A DNA stretch of 64,000 nucleotides, taken from positions 859,501 to 923,500 of the forward strand of contig NZ_CP024034.1 of the NCBI RefSeq assembly GCF_002688585.1. The letters run 5' to 3'. The translations under genes and the position numbers were made by a program. Positions within the stretch are counted from its first letter, which is position 1, and each line of letters begins with the position of its first letter. Below the pieces are notes generated by a model. It was not told where the DNA came from. It did no database searches and saw nothing but the letters and a program-made list of their open reading frames with translations. Origin of the DNA: Candidatus Fonsibacter ubiquis (GTDB lineage Bacteria > Pseudomonadota > Alphaproteobacteria > Pelagibacterales > Pelagibacteraceae). Shown piece after piece: positions 18,019 to 25,764 of this stretch.

Positions 18019-18834
18019 CTAAATAATAAATTCAGAAAATTTTTCTTTATTCTTTAGTATATATTCTGGAAAACTGCTATCTAGTTGCACTTTTTGAAAA
18101 AAAATATTTCTATTAAAAATATCTTTATTATTATTAATATTATTTTTGATTGTCTCTAAATCAGTAATTTGCTGTTTATTAAACTCTCCGTGAGCGAAAC
18201 TTTCTACTTTAAGCTTAATCTTTTCAGGACTCATCAAATATGAAAAATGCCAACCTCCATCTTTAATAAAATCTGGGTTAGTAAAGAATCTATGTACCTG
18301 CCAAAACTTAATTCTTTTTATAGTTTTATATCTTAATTCTTGTGGAGAGTTTAAAAATTTTTTTTTGATAATTCTAGAGCCGGGCCAATTGATTCCTGTC
18401 TGTAAATTTAACTTGTATTGATAAAATTTTTGATAAAAGATTGTACATTTATTTGCATTAAAATTTTTTAGTTTTTTTAAATTAGGTATTTCATCTACAT
18501 CTGAGACTATAATTAAATCATTTTCAGATGCCTCGTGAATACCTCTTGTAATTTGATTTCTTTGATAATTCTCTCTAACAAAATTTTCATGATATTTTAC
18601 TTTTTCTTTAATAAAAGAATTTACTTTGACTGGCATATCTTCAACTACTACATAATTAATCTTATTCTTAAATTTAGAAAAATTATTTATATCAAAATTT
18701 AATTTTTTCTCTCTACCAGCATGATCTTTTGTTGCTTCAACAATAACAAATTTATCAACAAAATCATTTAATATATTAAGTCTTAAATCCAAAATTAAAT
18801 CTTCATTAAAATATGTAAAGCAATCAAAAATCAT
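18019..18834 (-). CDS. Glycosyltransferase family 17 protein
   Basis: A 271-residue protein with the GT17 layout: start MIFDCFTYFNEDLILDLRL, then FVIVEATKDHAGREKKL, an Arg-rich YQRNQITRGI segment, and the acidic metal-binding motif LIIVSDVDEIPN. GT17 includes N-acetylglucosaminyltransferases acting on mannose; bacterial members are usually found in surface polysaccharide loci and their substrates are mostly unknown. It is 9 bp downstream of maf on the same strand and 82 bp upstream of tRNA-Phe. A paralog lies at 37229-38035, also beside a tRNA. It is probably accessory in this housekeeping neighbourhood. Confidence 0.8.
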   Translation of the reverse strand: MIFDCFTYFNEDLILDLRLNILNDFVDKFVIVEATKDHAGREKKLNFDINNFSKFKNKINYVVVEDMPVKVNSFIKEKVKYHENFVRENYQRNQITRGIHEASENDLIIVSDVDEIPNLKKLKNFNANKCTIFYQKFYQYKLNLQTGINWPGSRIIKKKFLNSPQELRYKTIKRIKFWQVHRFFTNPDFIKDGGWHFSYLMSPEKIKLKVESFAHGEFNKQQITDLETIKNNINNNKDIFNRNIFFQKVQLDSSFPEYILKNKEKFSEFII

Positions 18835-18843
18835 TTACAGAGT

Positions 18844-19425
18844 CTAAATAATTATATTTTCTGAATTAAGTAAATTATAAGTTTCAAATAAAGGCAAACC
18901 AACAACATTCGAATATGAACCGTTAATTCTTTTGATAAATTTTTCAGCATAACCTTGTATGGCATAACCCCCCGCTTTATCATTCCACTCATTAGTTGAT
19001 AAATATTCCTCAATCTCTTGAGGGTCTAATCTTTTAAAAGTAACTTTTGTTAAAACTTTTTTAATTTTGATTAAGTTTTTTTTTGCCAAACATACACACG
19101 TCAAAACGTTATGCTTTCTTCCTGAAAAGAAAGCTAAAAATTTTTTAGCCTCCTCTTTATCCTTTGGTTTTAAAAATATTTTATTACTACAAAAAACAAT
19201 AGTATCAGCTGACAAAATAAATTCTTCTGGATATTTTTCTAAAGCTTTAAGAGCTTTATTTTTTGCAATTCTAATGCAATATTTTTTAGGATTCTCTTTA
19301 CTAATTATATCTTCATTAATTTCTGAAGAGTAAGTTATTTTTGGGAAAATTTTTATATTCTTAAGAAGTTCTATTCTTCTTGGAGATGCAGAGGCTAAAA
19401 CAAAACTATGTTTTGTTTCATTCAT
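18844..19425 (-). CDS. maf: Maf-family nucleoside triphosphate pyrophosphatase
   Basis: Maf proteins hydrolyse dTTP, UTP or modified nucleotides to monophosphates and limit their incorporation. The 193-residue sequence begins with LASASPRRIELLKNI (SxSPRR motif), contains SADTIVF with the catalytic Asp, and WNDKAGGYAIQGYAEKFI near the C-terminus. It overlaps the infA stop by 1 bp, a common alphaproteobacterial order. The exact subfamily (YhdE- or YceF-like) is not resolved. Confidence 0.92.
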   Translation of the reverse strand: MNETKHSFVLASASPRRIELLKNIKIFPKITYSSEINEDIISKENPKKYCIRIAKNKALKALEKYPEEFILSADTIVFCSNKIFLKPKDKEEAKKFLAFFSGRKHNVLTCVCLAKKNLIKIKKVLTKVTFKRLDPQEIEEYLSTNEWNDKAGGYAIQGYAEKFIKRINGSYSNVVGLPLFETYNLLNSENIII

Positions 19426-19643
19426 TACTTAAATCTAAAAATAATCCTGCCTTTAGTTAAATCATATGGCGTAACTTCAACCATAACTTCATCTCCAGCT
19501 AAAACTCTGATCCTGTTTTTTCTCATTTTTCCGGCTGTATGAGCTAACACTTCGTGATTATTTTCTAATTTTACTCTAAACATAGCATTAGGTAACAACT
19601 CAGTTACCAAACCCTTGAATTCCAACATCTCTTCTTTTGCCAT
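19425..19643 (-). CDS. infA: Translation initiation factor IF-1
   Basis: IF-1 binds the 30S A site and assists IF-2 and IF-3 in initiation. It is a 72-residue OB-fold protein of exactly family length: [22 protein letters not shown] at its start, followed by [24 protein letters not shown] and a KGRIIFRFK end. It lies 2 bp after hisD and 1 bp into maf, in a tight minus-strand operon. Confidence 0.98.
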   Translation of the reverse strand: MAKEEMLEFKGLVTELLPNAMFRVKLENNHEVLAHTAGKMRKNRIRVLAGDEVMVEVTPYDLTKGRIIFRFK

Positions 19644-19645
19644 AT

Positions 19646-20932
19646 TTAACTAATTCTAATTCTAATTGATTGAGAGTGAGCAAATAAACCCTCATAATTT
19701 GCTAGCTGTATAGCTGATCTTCCTATTTTTTCAAGGCCTTGTTTACTCATTTTAATAACTGAGGTTTTTTTATAAAAATCATACACAGATAAACCTGAAG
19801 CAAATCTTGCTGATCCAGCCGTTGGTAAAACATGATTTGGTCCAGCTAAATAATCTCCTATGGCTTCAGGCGAATTTTCTCCTAAAAAAATTGATCCAGC
19901 GTTTTTAATTTGTTTCGCCAAGGTTGAATTATTCTTAGTTTTAATCTCAAGATGTTCAGGTGCTATCTCATTTACAACACTAATGACTTCTTTAAAATTT
20001 TTACAAACTATAATTGCACTATTATTATCGATTGCTTTTTTAGCTATTTGTTTTCTCGGTAAAACGTCTAAAAATTTATAAATCTTATTTTTAACTTCAA
20101 GGCCGAATTTCAAATTTGTTGTAACTAATATTGCTTGAGATAATTCATCATGTTCGGCTTGTGATAATAAATCTATAGCTGTTAATGTTGAGTTATTATC
20201 CTCATTTGCAACCACTGTAATTTCAGAAGGTCCAGCGACCATGTCTATGCCTACCTCACCAAAAACTTCTTTTTTAGCTGCGGTTACAAAAATATTACCA
20301 GGTCCTACAATTTTATCCACTTTGGAAACAGTATTTGTTCCATAAGTAAAGGCTCCAATTGCTTGAGCCCCACCTATTTTATAAATTTTTTTAATACCGC
20401 ATATTTTAGCAGCATAAACAACACCAGCGTTAATTTTATTATTAGGCGTTGGCATACATAAGGTTATATTTTTTACGCCTGCAACAATTGCTGGAATAGC
20501 ATTCATTATAACCGAGCTTGGGTAGCTAGCTGTTCCTCCTGGAATATATATTCCAACTCTATTTAATGGAGAAACTCTATAAGCTAATTCATTTTGGTAT
20601 TTATCAAAATATTTGTAACTTTTAATTGATTGTTTTACGTGAAAGTCCTTGACCCTTTCGAACGCAAGTTTAATAGAACTTTTTACTGATGGATCTAAAT
20701 TTCTTATAACTTTATTAATTTCTTTATCACTTAAAATTATATTTTTCTTTGACACTAAACTTTTATCAAATTTCTTTTGATAATATATAATGGCATCATC
20801 CCCCCTAGTTTTAACATCTTTAAGAATTTTTTTAACAATATTTACTTTATTAGAAAAGTTAGATTTTCTATTCCGAGAAACAAAATCTAAATCTTTTAAA
20901 AAACTTTTCTTGTTAAACTTTATAACTTTCAT
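19646..20932 (-). CDS. hisD: Histidinol dehydrogenase
   Basis: HisD oxidises L-histidinol to L-histidine with two NAD+, the last two steps of histidine synthesis. The 428-residue protein has [53 protein letters not shown] with zinc-binding His, and [19 protein letters not shown] start at ATG 20932 (MKVIKFNKK), 1 bp after the DUF2948 stop; a longer frame from 20980 would overlap the upstream gene. It stands apart from hisG-hisZ-hisS but in the same general region and strand. Confidence 0.96.
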   Translation of the reverse strand: MKVIKFNKKSFLKDLDFVSRNRKSNFSNKVNIVKKILKDVKTRGDDAIIYYQKKFDKSLVSKKNIILSDKEINKVIRNLDPSVKSSIKLAFERVKDFHVKQSIKSYKYFDKYQNELAYRVSPLNRVGIYIPGGTASYPSSVIMNAIPAIVAGVKNITLCMPTPNNKINAGVVYAAKICGIKKIYKIGGAQAIGAFTYGTNTVSKVDKIVGPGNIFVTAAKKEVFGEVGIDMVAGPSEITVVANEDNNSTLTAIDLLSQAEHDELSQAILVTTNLKFGLEVKNKIYKFLDVLPRKQIAKKAIDNNSAIIVCKNFKEVISVVNEIAPEHLEIKTKNNSTLAKQIKNAGSIFLGENSPEAIGDYLAGPNHVLPTAGSARFASGLSVYDFYKKTSVIKMSKQGLEKIGRSAIQLANYEGLFAHSQSIRIRIS

Positions 20933-20933
20933 A

Positions 20934-21380
20934 TTAAATCTTGTGCTTTGGTTTATAATTGGTCTCCCATGTTTTTCCAAAGTCCTCTAGAGAAGACTCT
21001 ACTTCTTCAGCTTTAACTAACAAAATACTATCTCCAGAAAAAATTAATCTTATATCAAAATAATTATTTTTAATCTCTGTTTTGATTGCAAGAAACTCAA
21101 GTATCTTAGTCTTTTTTTTTGGATTTATTCCTTTTGATTTAACCATCAAAACATTGTCAAAAACTAGAGCGCTACGTATTCTTTTATTTCCTCTAAAAAT
21201 ACCTTTTTCAGCGTCTTCCCACATAAAACGATTAAATACGCAAATGAGTTTTTTAGTTTTAGGTAAAAATTTTATATCATTTGCAACAATTACTGAATCT
21301 TGCAGATAAGCTGAAAAAACATTTAAATCATGCACATCTTCTGCCAACAATTTAAGCTTAGTAATATTTTCTTTAGTCAT
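20934..21380 (-). CDS. DUF2948 family protein
   Basis: A 148-residue cytosolic protein with LKLLAEDVHDLNVFSAYLQDS, FNRFMWEDAEKGI, RSALVFDNVLMVKSKGI and a terminal ILLVKAEEVESSLEDFG. These blocks match DUF2948, an alphaproteobacterial family of unknown function nearly always placed between murA and hisD. That is its position here, overlapping the murA stop by 8 bp and preceding hisD by 1 bp. No catalytic motif is evident. Confidence 0.85.
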   Translation of the reverse strand: MTKENITKLKLLAEDVHDLNVFSAYLQDSVIVANDIKFLPKTKKLICVFNRFMWEDAEKGIFRGNKRIRSALVFDNVLMVKSKGINPKKKTKILEFLAIKTEIKNNYFDIRLIFSGDSILLVKAEEVESSLEDFGKTWETNYKPKHKI

Positions 21381-22635
21381 TTACTCTTTTAATGTTAGCA
21401 CCACATAAATTAAGTTTTTTTTCTAGTTTACTGTAGCCTCTATCTAAATGGTAAATTCTATTAATTGTTGTGGTACCAGTTGCAGATAAAGCGGCCAAAA
21501 CTAAACTTACAGAAGCTCTTAAATCTGTTGCCATTACTTCTGCGCTATTTAAATTTTTAATCCCATTAATTACGGCCTTTTGTTTTTTTATTTTAATATC
21601 CGCTCCCATTCTCATTAATTCTGAAACATGAAGAAATCTATTTTCAAATATCTCTTCATTTATGACTGATGATCCTTTAATTTGAGTAGCTAGAGCCATA
21701 AACTGAGCCTGCATATCCGTTGGAAATCCAGGATAAGGTTTTGTGATAATTTTAAATGGTTTTAATTTACGTTTTCTAAAAATAACAAAAGAATCTTTAA
21801 AAATTTTTATATTTGCCCCTATTTTTTTTAAAACATTAAATATATTTTTTAAATGTTCATTATTAACTTTTTTAATTAATAACTTACCATTAGTTATCAG
21901 TGCTGCAACTGCATAGGTTGCTGCTTCTATTCTATCTGGAATAATTCTGTATCTTACTGGATATAAAAATTTTACTCCTTTTATAATAATTTTTCTTTGA
22001 GAATTATATTCAATATCTGCTCCACATTTATTTAAAAAATTAATTAAATCTATAATCTCTGGCTCTATTGCAGCATTACTGATTTTAGTTATTCCTTTAG
22101 CAAGAACAGCTGCAATAATAATGCTTTCTGTTGCACCAACCGAAATTGAAGGAAATTTTATATTAGAACCTGATAAACCTTTTGGAGCAATTGCATCAAT
22201 ATAACCATTTTTAACATTAATTTTTGCACCAAGTTTTTTTAAAGCTTCCAAATGCAAATTCACAGGTCTTGCTCCTATTGAGCATCCACCTGGTAAAGAA
22301 ACTCTAGCTTTACCAAATTTTGCTAATAATGGAGCTAAAACTAAAACACCAGCCCTCATAGTTCTCATAATCGAATATGGAGCAAAATATTTATTTTTAT
22401 TTTTATTTGATATTTTTAATATTTCTTTTTCTTCGTTAAATTCAACTTCTCTTCCTAAAACTTTTATTAAATTAATTAAAGTGAAGATATCCCTAACTTT
22501 AGGAACATTCTCAAAATGAACTAAGTCATCAAATAATAATGACGATATAATAATAGGAAGACTTGCGTTTTTAGAGCCTGAAATAACTACTTCACCAGAG
22601 AGTTTTTTTCCTCCCTTAATTAATAGTTTCTGCAT
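21373..22635 (-). CDS. murA: UDP-N-acetylglucosamine 1-carboxyvinyltransferase
   Basis: MurA transfers enolpyruvate from PEP to UDP-GlcNAc, the first committed step of peptidoglycan synthesis. The 420-residue protein has SGSKNASLPII near the start (Lys22/Asn23 of the UDP-sugar site), the catalytic Cys118 in LPGGCSIGARP (target residue of fosfomycin in this family), TDMQAQFMAL and the C-terminal HLDRGYSKLEKKL. Length is standard. It is 2 bp from dcd and overlaps DUF2948. Confidence 0.97.
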   Translation of the reverse strand: MQKLLIKGGKKLSGEVVISGSKNASLPIIISSLLFDDLVHFENVPKVRDIFTLINLIKVLGREVEFNEEKEILKISNKNKNKYFAPYSIMRTMRAGVLVLAPLLAKFGKARVSLPGGCSIGARPVNLHLEALKKLGAKINVKNGYIDAIAPKGLSGSNIKFPSISVGATESIIIAAVLAKGITKISNAAIEPEIIDLINFLNKCGADIEYNSQRKIIIKGVKFLYPVRYRIIPDRIEAATYAVAALITNGKLLIKKVNNEHLKNIFNVLKKIGANIKIFKDSFVIFRKRKLKPFKIITKPYPGFPTDMQAQFMALATQIKGSSVINEEIFENRFLHVSELMRMGADIKIKKQKAVINGIKNLNSAEVMATDLRASVSLVLAALSATGTTTINRIYHLDRGYSKLEKKLNLCGANIKRVND

Positions 22636-22637
22636 AT

Positions 22638-23192
22638 TTAGATTTTTGGAAGAGTAACACCTTTTTGCTTCATATATTTTCCTTTTTTATCAGCATATGA
22701 AGTTTCTGGTTCTTGATCACCTTTTAAAAAAATAAACTGGCAAGCTCCTTCGTTAGCATAAATTTTTGCAGGCAATGTTGTTGTATTTGAAAATTCAAGA
22801 GTTACATGCCCTTCCCACTCTGGTTCTAAAGGAGTAACATTGACAATTATTCCGCATCTCGCATAAGTACTTTTGCCAAGACAAATTACCAAAACATCTC
22901 TAGGGATCTTAAAATATTCAACTGTTCTAGCGAGCGCAAATGAATTGGGTGGTATTATGCAAACATCAGTTTTTCTTGTTACAAAACTATTTTTTGAGAA
23001 TTTTTTAGGATCAACTAATGCAGAGTCTATATTTGTAAATATCTTGAACTCATTAGAAACCCTTGCATCATATCCATAAGATGAAAGTCCATAGGAAATT
23101 TTATTTTTTCTTTGTTGATTTTTAACAAAAGGACTTATCATTTTTTTTTCTAAGGACATTTTTTTTATCCAATGATCAGATAAAACACTCAT
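22638..23192 (-). CDS. dcd: dCTP deaminase
   Basis: Dcd deaminates dCTP to dUTP as a source of dTTP. The 184-residue trimeric dUTPase-fold protein has [59 protein letters not shown]-type residues (catalytic Glu in the EPEWEG motif) and [13 protein letters not shown]. Its ATG overlaps the TGA of a 36-residue upstream gene in an ATGA junction, indicating translational coupling. Confidence 0.95.
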   Translation of the reverse strand: MSVLSDHWIKKMSLEKKMISPFVKNQQRKNKISYGLSSYGYDARVSNEFKIFTNIDSALVDPKKFSKNSFVTRKTDVCIIPPNSFALARTVEYFKIPRDVLVICLGKSTYARCGIIVNVTPLEPEWEGHVTLEFSNTTTLPAKIYANEGACQFIFLKGDQEPETSYADKKGKYMKQKGVTLPKI

Positions 23193-23299
23193 GATTTTCT
23201 TTCTTTAATTTTTTTTAAAAACTCTTTTCTTTTTTTTAAATTTTCTCGAAGGGCGTGTGAAAGACGTTCTTTCTTTAAATCTTTTTGATTATTAATCAT
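23189..23299 (-). CDS. Small basic conserved-looking protein upstream of dcd (36 aa)
   Basis: A 36-codon frame from ATG 23299 ends in a TGA sharing an ATGA junction with dcd. The product is highly basic and helical: it begins [20 protein letters not shown] and ends [16 protein letters not shown]. The RLxxALRxNLKKRK core resembles small arginine/lysine-rich proteins common in alphaproteobacteria, typically of unknown function. Coupling to dcd and the amphipathic pattern support a real gene. Nucleic-acid binding is plausible from charge, but no function can be assigned. Confidence 0.6.
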   Translation of the reverse strand: MINNQKDLKKERLSHALRENLKKRKEFLKKIKERKS

Positions 23300-23315
23300 C
23301 AAAATCAAACGCGAA

Positions 23316-23507
23316 CTATTTATTTGGATTTGTTAGATCATCCAAAGTAATAGGCTTATTAATATCGTGCATTTCTTGTTCTGGTTCTTTTGTAGGTATG
23401 GTTGAGGCTCTTTTGGCTTTTCTTAAGGCAAGACGTTCTTTTCTCTTCGCTTCTTTAAGCATAGCTCTTTCTCCACGTTTAGACTTGTAATCATAATGAA
23501 TACCCAT
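23316..23507 (-). CDS. Small basic hypothetical protein (63 aa)
   Basis: A 63-residue protein with a very basic N-terminal half (YDYKSKRGERAMLKEAKRK followed by ERLALRKAKR) and an acidic tail ending LDDLTNPNK. The ribosome-binding site is unusually strong for this window: GGAGGAGG lies about 9 bp before the ATG, suggesting high expression. It sits between cspA-like (33 bp upstream) and the 36-residue gene (16 bp downstream) on the same strand. I recognise no family; the charge pattern would suit an RNA- or ribosome-associated protein. Confidence 0.72.
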   Translation of the reverse strand: MGIHYDYKSKRGERAMLKEAKRKERLALRKAKRASTIPTKEPEQEMHDINKPITLDDLTNPNK

Positions 23508-23540
23508 GGGTGAGCCTCCTCCATCAAAAAAATCTAGATT

Positions 23541-23750
23541 TTAAACTTTTTTTAAATTTACAGCAGATGGACCTTTTTTTCCATCCTCGATATCAAATGT
23601 AAGAACATCTCCTTCATCAAGATAATCAATTCCTGCATCTTTAACAGCCGACATATGAACGAATACGTCTTTTTGTTTGTCGTCTCTCTCAATAAAACCG
23701 TAGCCTTTGCTACCGTTGAACCACTTTACTTTACCTTTTATACTACTCAT
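23541..23750 (-). CDS. Cold-shock-domain protein (CspA family)
   Basis: A 69-residue single cold-shock domain that binds single-stranded RNA/DNA and melts mRNA structure. RNP1 is KGYGFIE (15-21) and RNP2 is VFVHMS (29-34), preceded by GKVKWFNGSKG. Length matches CspA proteins. A sigma-70-like promoter lies about 70-95 bp upstream, leaving a leader of roughly 60 nt that contains a 13-nt palindrome GTTCAA-T-TTGAAC (23782-23794). Which Csp paralog this is cannot be told. Confidence 0.95.
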   Translation of the reverse strand: MSSIKGKVKWFNGSKGYGFIERDDKQKDVFVHMSAVKDAGIDYLDEGDVLTFDIEDGKKGPSAVNLKKV

Positions 23751-23820
23751 CTTGCTTTATATTTACTTTCTTTATTATGTTGTTCAATTTGAACACTATT
23801 ATTCAAAGTGAGACTTGTGT

Positions 23821-23847
23821 TTAATAGGTATAATAGTCCGTTGTCAA
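23821..23847 (-). promoter_or_regulatory. Putative sigma-70 promoter of the cold-shock gene
   Basis: On the minus strand a perfect TTGACA (23847-23842) is followed after 15 bp by TATTAA (23826-23821). The spacing is shorter than the optimal 17. A start site near 23813 would give a leader of about 60 nt before the csp ATG. No other gene on this strand could use it, since the next upstream feature is the plus-strand tRNA-Thr. Confidence 0.45.
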
Positions 23848-23967
23848 GATTCCAAGATATAGCTTATTTTTCTGGCTAATTTCCTGACAATTTTAATGAA
23901 GTTATTTAACTAAAAAATTTTACATAAAAACAGGTATAAATTAGATATTTATTTACAATTTTATTAC

Positions 23968-24043
23968 GCCCACATAGCTTAGTTGGTAGAGCACTTCCAT
24001 GGTAAGGAAGAGGTAGCCAGTTCGATTCTGGCTGTGGGCGCCA
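23968..24043 (+). tRNA. tRNA-Thr (GGT anticodon)
   Basis: A 76-nt cloverleaf with encoded CCA. Acceptor GCCCACA/TGTGGGC, discriminator G; anticodon stem-loop CTTCC-ATGGTAA-GGAAG with anticodon GGT; T arm GCCAG-TTCGATT-CTGGC. A methyltransferase gene starts 27 bp downstream on the same strand, so the two may share a transcript. Confidence 0.97.
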
Positions 24044-24070
24044 ATTATAAGATATATAAATTATCAACGA

Positions 24071-24775
24071 ATGAATCTTATAAATCAAAAAATAAATAGA
24101 TTTTTGAGTAGTAAAAAAATTCTTAAAATAATATTTTATTATCATAAACTATTTGGAGAAGTAAATATCGGCAACATAGGATTTGACTTTTCAAATAAAC
24201 CTTCAAGATTAGAAATAGTTTTAGAAATAATTAAAAAGAAAAAATTTAGCACTTACTTAGAAATTGGTTGTTTTGATAATCAACTTTTTAATCATATTAA
24301 TATTAATAAAACTGGTGTTGACCCATTTAAAGGTGGAAATATAAAATTGAAAAGTGATGAATTTTTTAAAAATAATAAAAAAAAATATGATTGCATATTT
24401 ATAGATGGATTGCATACTTATGAACAAGTTAAAAAAGATATCGTTAACTCGATTAATTGTGTTAATGAAAATGGAATTATACTTATACACGACTGCCTAC
24501 CAAATAATGTGTATGAGCAAAATGTTCCTAGGAGCACTTATATTTGGAATGGAGACGTATGGAAAGCTATCGTTGAAATGAGAACAAAAGAAGACTTTCA
24601 GACTTATGTAATAAATGCTGACTATGGAATTGGAGTTATTTTAAAAAAAAAAAATCAAAATTTAATTAAAATAAATGAAACAAACTTTAAAAAATTAAAA
24701 TTTAAAGATTTTTTTTATAATTATAAAAACTGGATGAACATTATTGAATATGAAGAATTTATAAATTTATTTTAA
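24071..24775 (+). CDS. Class I SAM-dependent methyltransferase-like protein
   Basis: A 234-residue protein with a Rossmann SAM-binding start TYLEIGCFDNQLF (motif I, E/DxGCxxN), an acidic strand-2 end GVDPF, and the motif DCIFIDGLHTYEQVKKDI followed by NGIILIHDCLPNN. The IDG-x-H-x-YE pattern is typical of Methyltransf_24-type enzymes found in polysaccharide and secondary-metabolite loci. It begins 27 bp after tRNA-Thr and overlaps the convergent GT2 gene by 4 bp, so it belongs to the glycan gene set. A 12-nt A run lies at 24643-24654. The methyl acceptor is unknown. Confidence 0.72.
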   Translation: MNLINQKINRFLSSKKILKIIFYYHKLFGEVNIGNIGFDFSNKPSRLEIVLEIIKKKKFSTYLEIGCFDNQLFNHININKTGVDPFKGGNIKLKSDEFFKNNKKKYDCIFIDGLHTYEQVKKDIVNSINCVNENGIILIHDCLPNNVYEQNVPRSTYIWNGDVWKAIVEMRTKEDFQTYVINADYGIGVILKKKNQNLIKINETNFKKLKFKDFFYNYKNWMNIIEYEEFINLF

Positions 24776-25629
24776 TTTATTTTTTCGAATGGTCTAAAAT
24801 TTGAAGGTTTAGATAATACTGAATTTAAAATTCCTTTGAACTCAGCTAAAGCAAACTGAAATTTCAAACTATCTCTTAATAAAAATTTATAAATGATAAT
24901 TTTTTTGACACTTCTTAAAAAATTTGGAAATATTTTTCTTAAAGCAAAAAAAAAACCATAATGTTTTTTAAAAAAAAAAAATTTAGACCAACTGTAATGC
25001 CAATTTCTTGACAAAGTAACTTCCAACGAAAAAGATTTATTTACAGAACAAGTGCCTTCATGAGTAAACTTAATATTTTTAGATACTAACATTTTTTTTT
25101 TGTTATCAAAAATTCTTTTACAAAAGTCTAAATTTTCAAAGTACATAAAAAAATTTTCATCAAAATAACCTATATTTTCGATTTCTTTTTTATTAATAAT
25201 AAAACTATTATCAATCCACTCAACTTCTAATATATTTTTAAAACCATCTGTTTCGTCTAATTTTTTATAGAAATTTTTATGGATTGTTTCATCTAAATAA
25301 GTTGGTGCAAACAAGGCAAAGTTTTTGATTTTTTTTGCTTCGATATATAACTTATCGATACTATGATTAGTAATATTAATATCAGGTGAGTTAATCATCA
25401 CATAGTCGGTTTTTGAGTCTTTAATTCCTAAATTCATACCTGCGGCCCAGCCTAAATTTTCTTTTGGTATTATAATTTTTACATGCGAGTATTTTTCCTC
25501 AATTTCTTTTTTAAACTCAAAATTTCTAGCGTTATCAACAATTATGATAGGAAATTTTTTATCAATCTCTAAAATATGTCTTTTAATGTGATGCTCACTG
25601 TGGAAAGAAAGAAAAACTATTGTCAGCAT
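24772..25629 (-). CDS. Glycosyltransferase family 2 (rhamnosyltransferase-like)
   Basis: A 285-residue GT-A fold protein: start LTIVFLSFHSEHHIKRHI, then PIIVDNARNFEFKKEI, ENLGWAAGMNLGIKDSKTDY, a DxD-like NSPDINI, and FFMYFENLDFCKRIFDNKKK, the acceptor/ED motif of WbbL-like rhamnosyltransferases. The C-terminal part has aromatic-rich segments (SRNWHYSWSKFFFFKKHYGF) without clear transmembrane spans. It is a close paralog of the gene at 31484-32338 and shares its C-terminal RNWHW/HYGFF pattern. The promoter would lie in the 135-bp gap shared with aceE. Confidence 0.82.
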   Translation of the reverse strand: MLTIVFLSFHSEHHIKRHILEIDKKFPIIIVDNARNFEFKKEIEEKYSHVKIIIPKENLGWAAGMNLGIKDSKTDYVMINSPDINITNHSIDKLYIEAKKIKNFALFAPTYLDETIHKNFYKKLDETDGFKNILEVEWIDNSFIINKKEIENIGYFDENFFMYFENLDFCKRIFDNKKKMLVSKNIKFTHEGTCSVNKSFSLEVTLSRNWHYSWSKFFFFKKHYGFFFALRKIFPNFLRSVKKIIIYKFLLRDSLKFQFALAEFKGILNSVLSKPSNFRPFEKIN

Positions 25630-25690
25630 TTTAAATTAAAAATACCCTCTCATATATAGATGTCTATTTTATTAAGATAGTTAAAATATC

Positions 25691-25753
25691 AATTATTTAT
25701 ACTTCAATAAATAGTTGTGAGTTATTGTTTTATAAAATTAAAAACAGTATAAA
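25691..25753 (+). promoter_or_regulatory. Putative aceEF promoter with upstream inverted repeat
   Basis: TTGTTT (25725-25730), a 17-bp spacer and TATAAA (25748-25753) form a sigma-70-like promoter. A start near 25760 would leave only about 5 nt before the aceE ATG at 25765, and no Shine-Dalgarno is present. Just upstream, AATTATTTAT (25691-25700) and ATAAATAGTT (25707-25716) form a 10-bp inverted repeat with one G-T-type mismatch and a 6-bp spacer, a possible operator. It does not match the PdhR box. Confidence 0.35.
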
Positions 25754-25764
25754 TTTCATTGCAA

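Noticed and set aside
20933-20980. A longer hisD start at 20980
   Set aside because: It would overlap the DUF2948 coding end in another frame; ATG 20932 gives the standard HisD length and a 1-bp gap.
23529-23542. Palindrome AAAATCTAGATTTT at the csp stop
   Set aside because: No loop and low stability; likely chance in AT-rich DNA.
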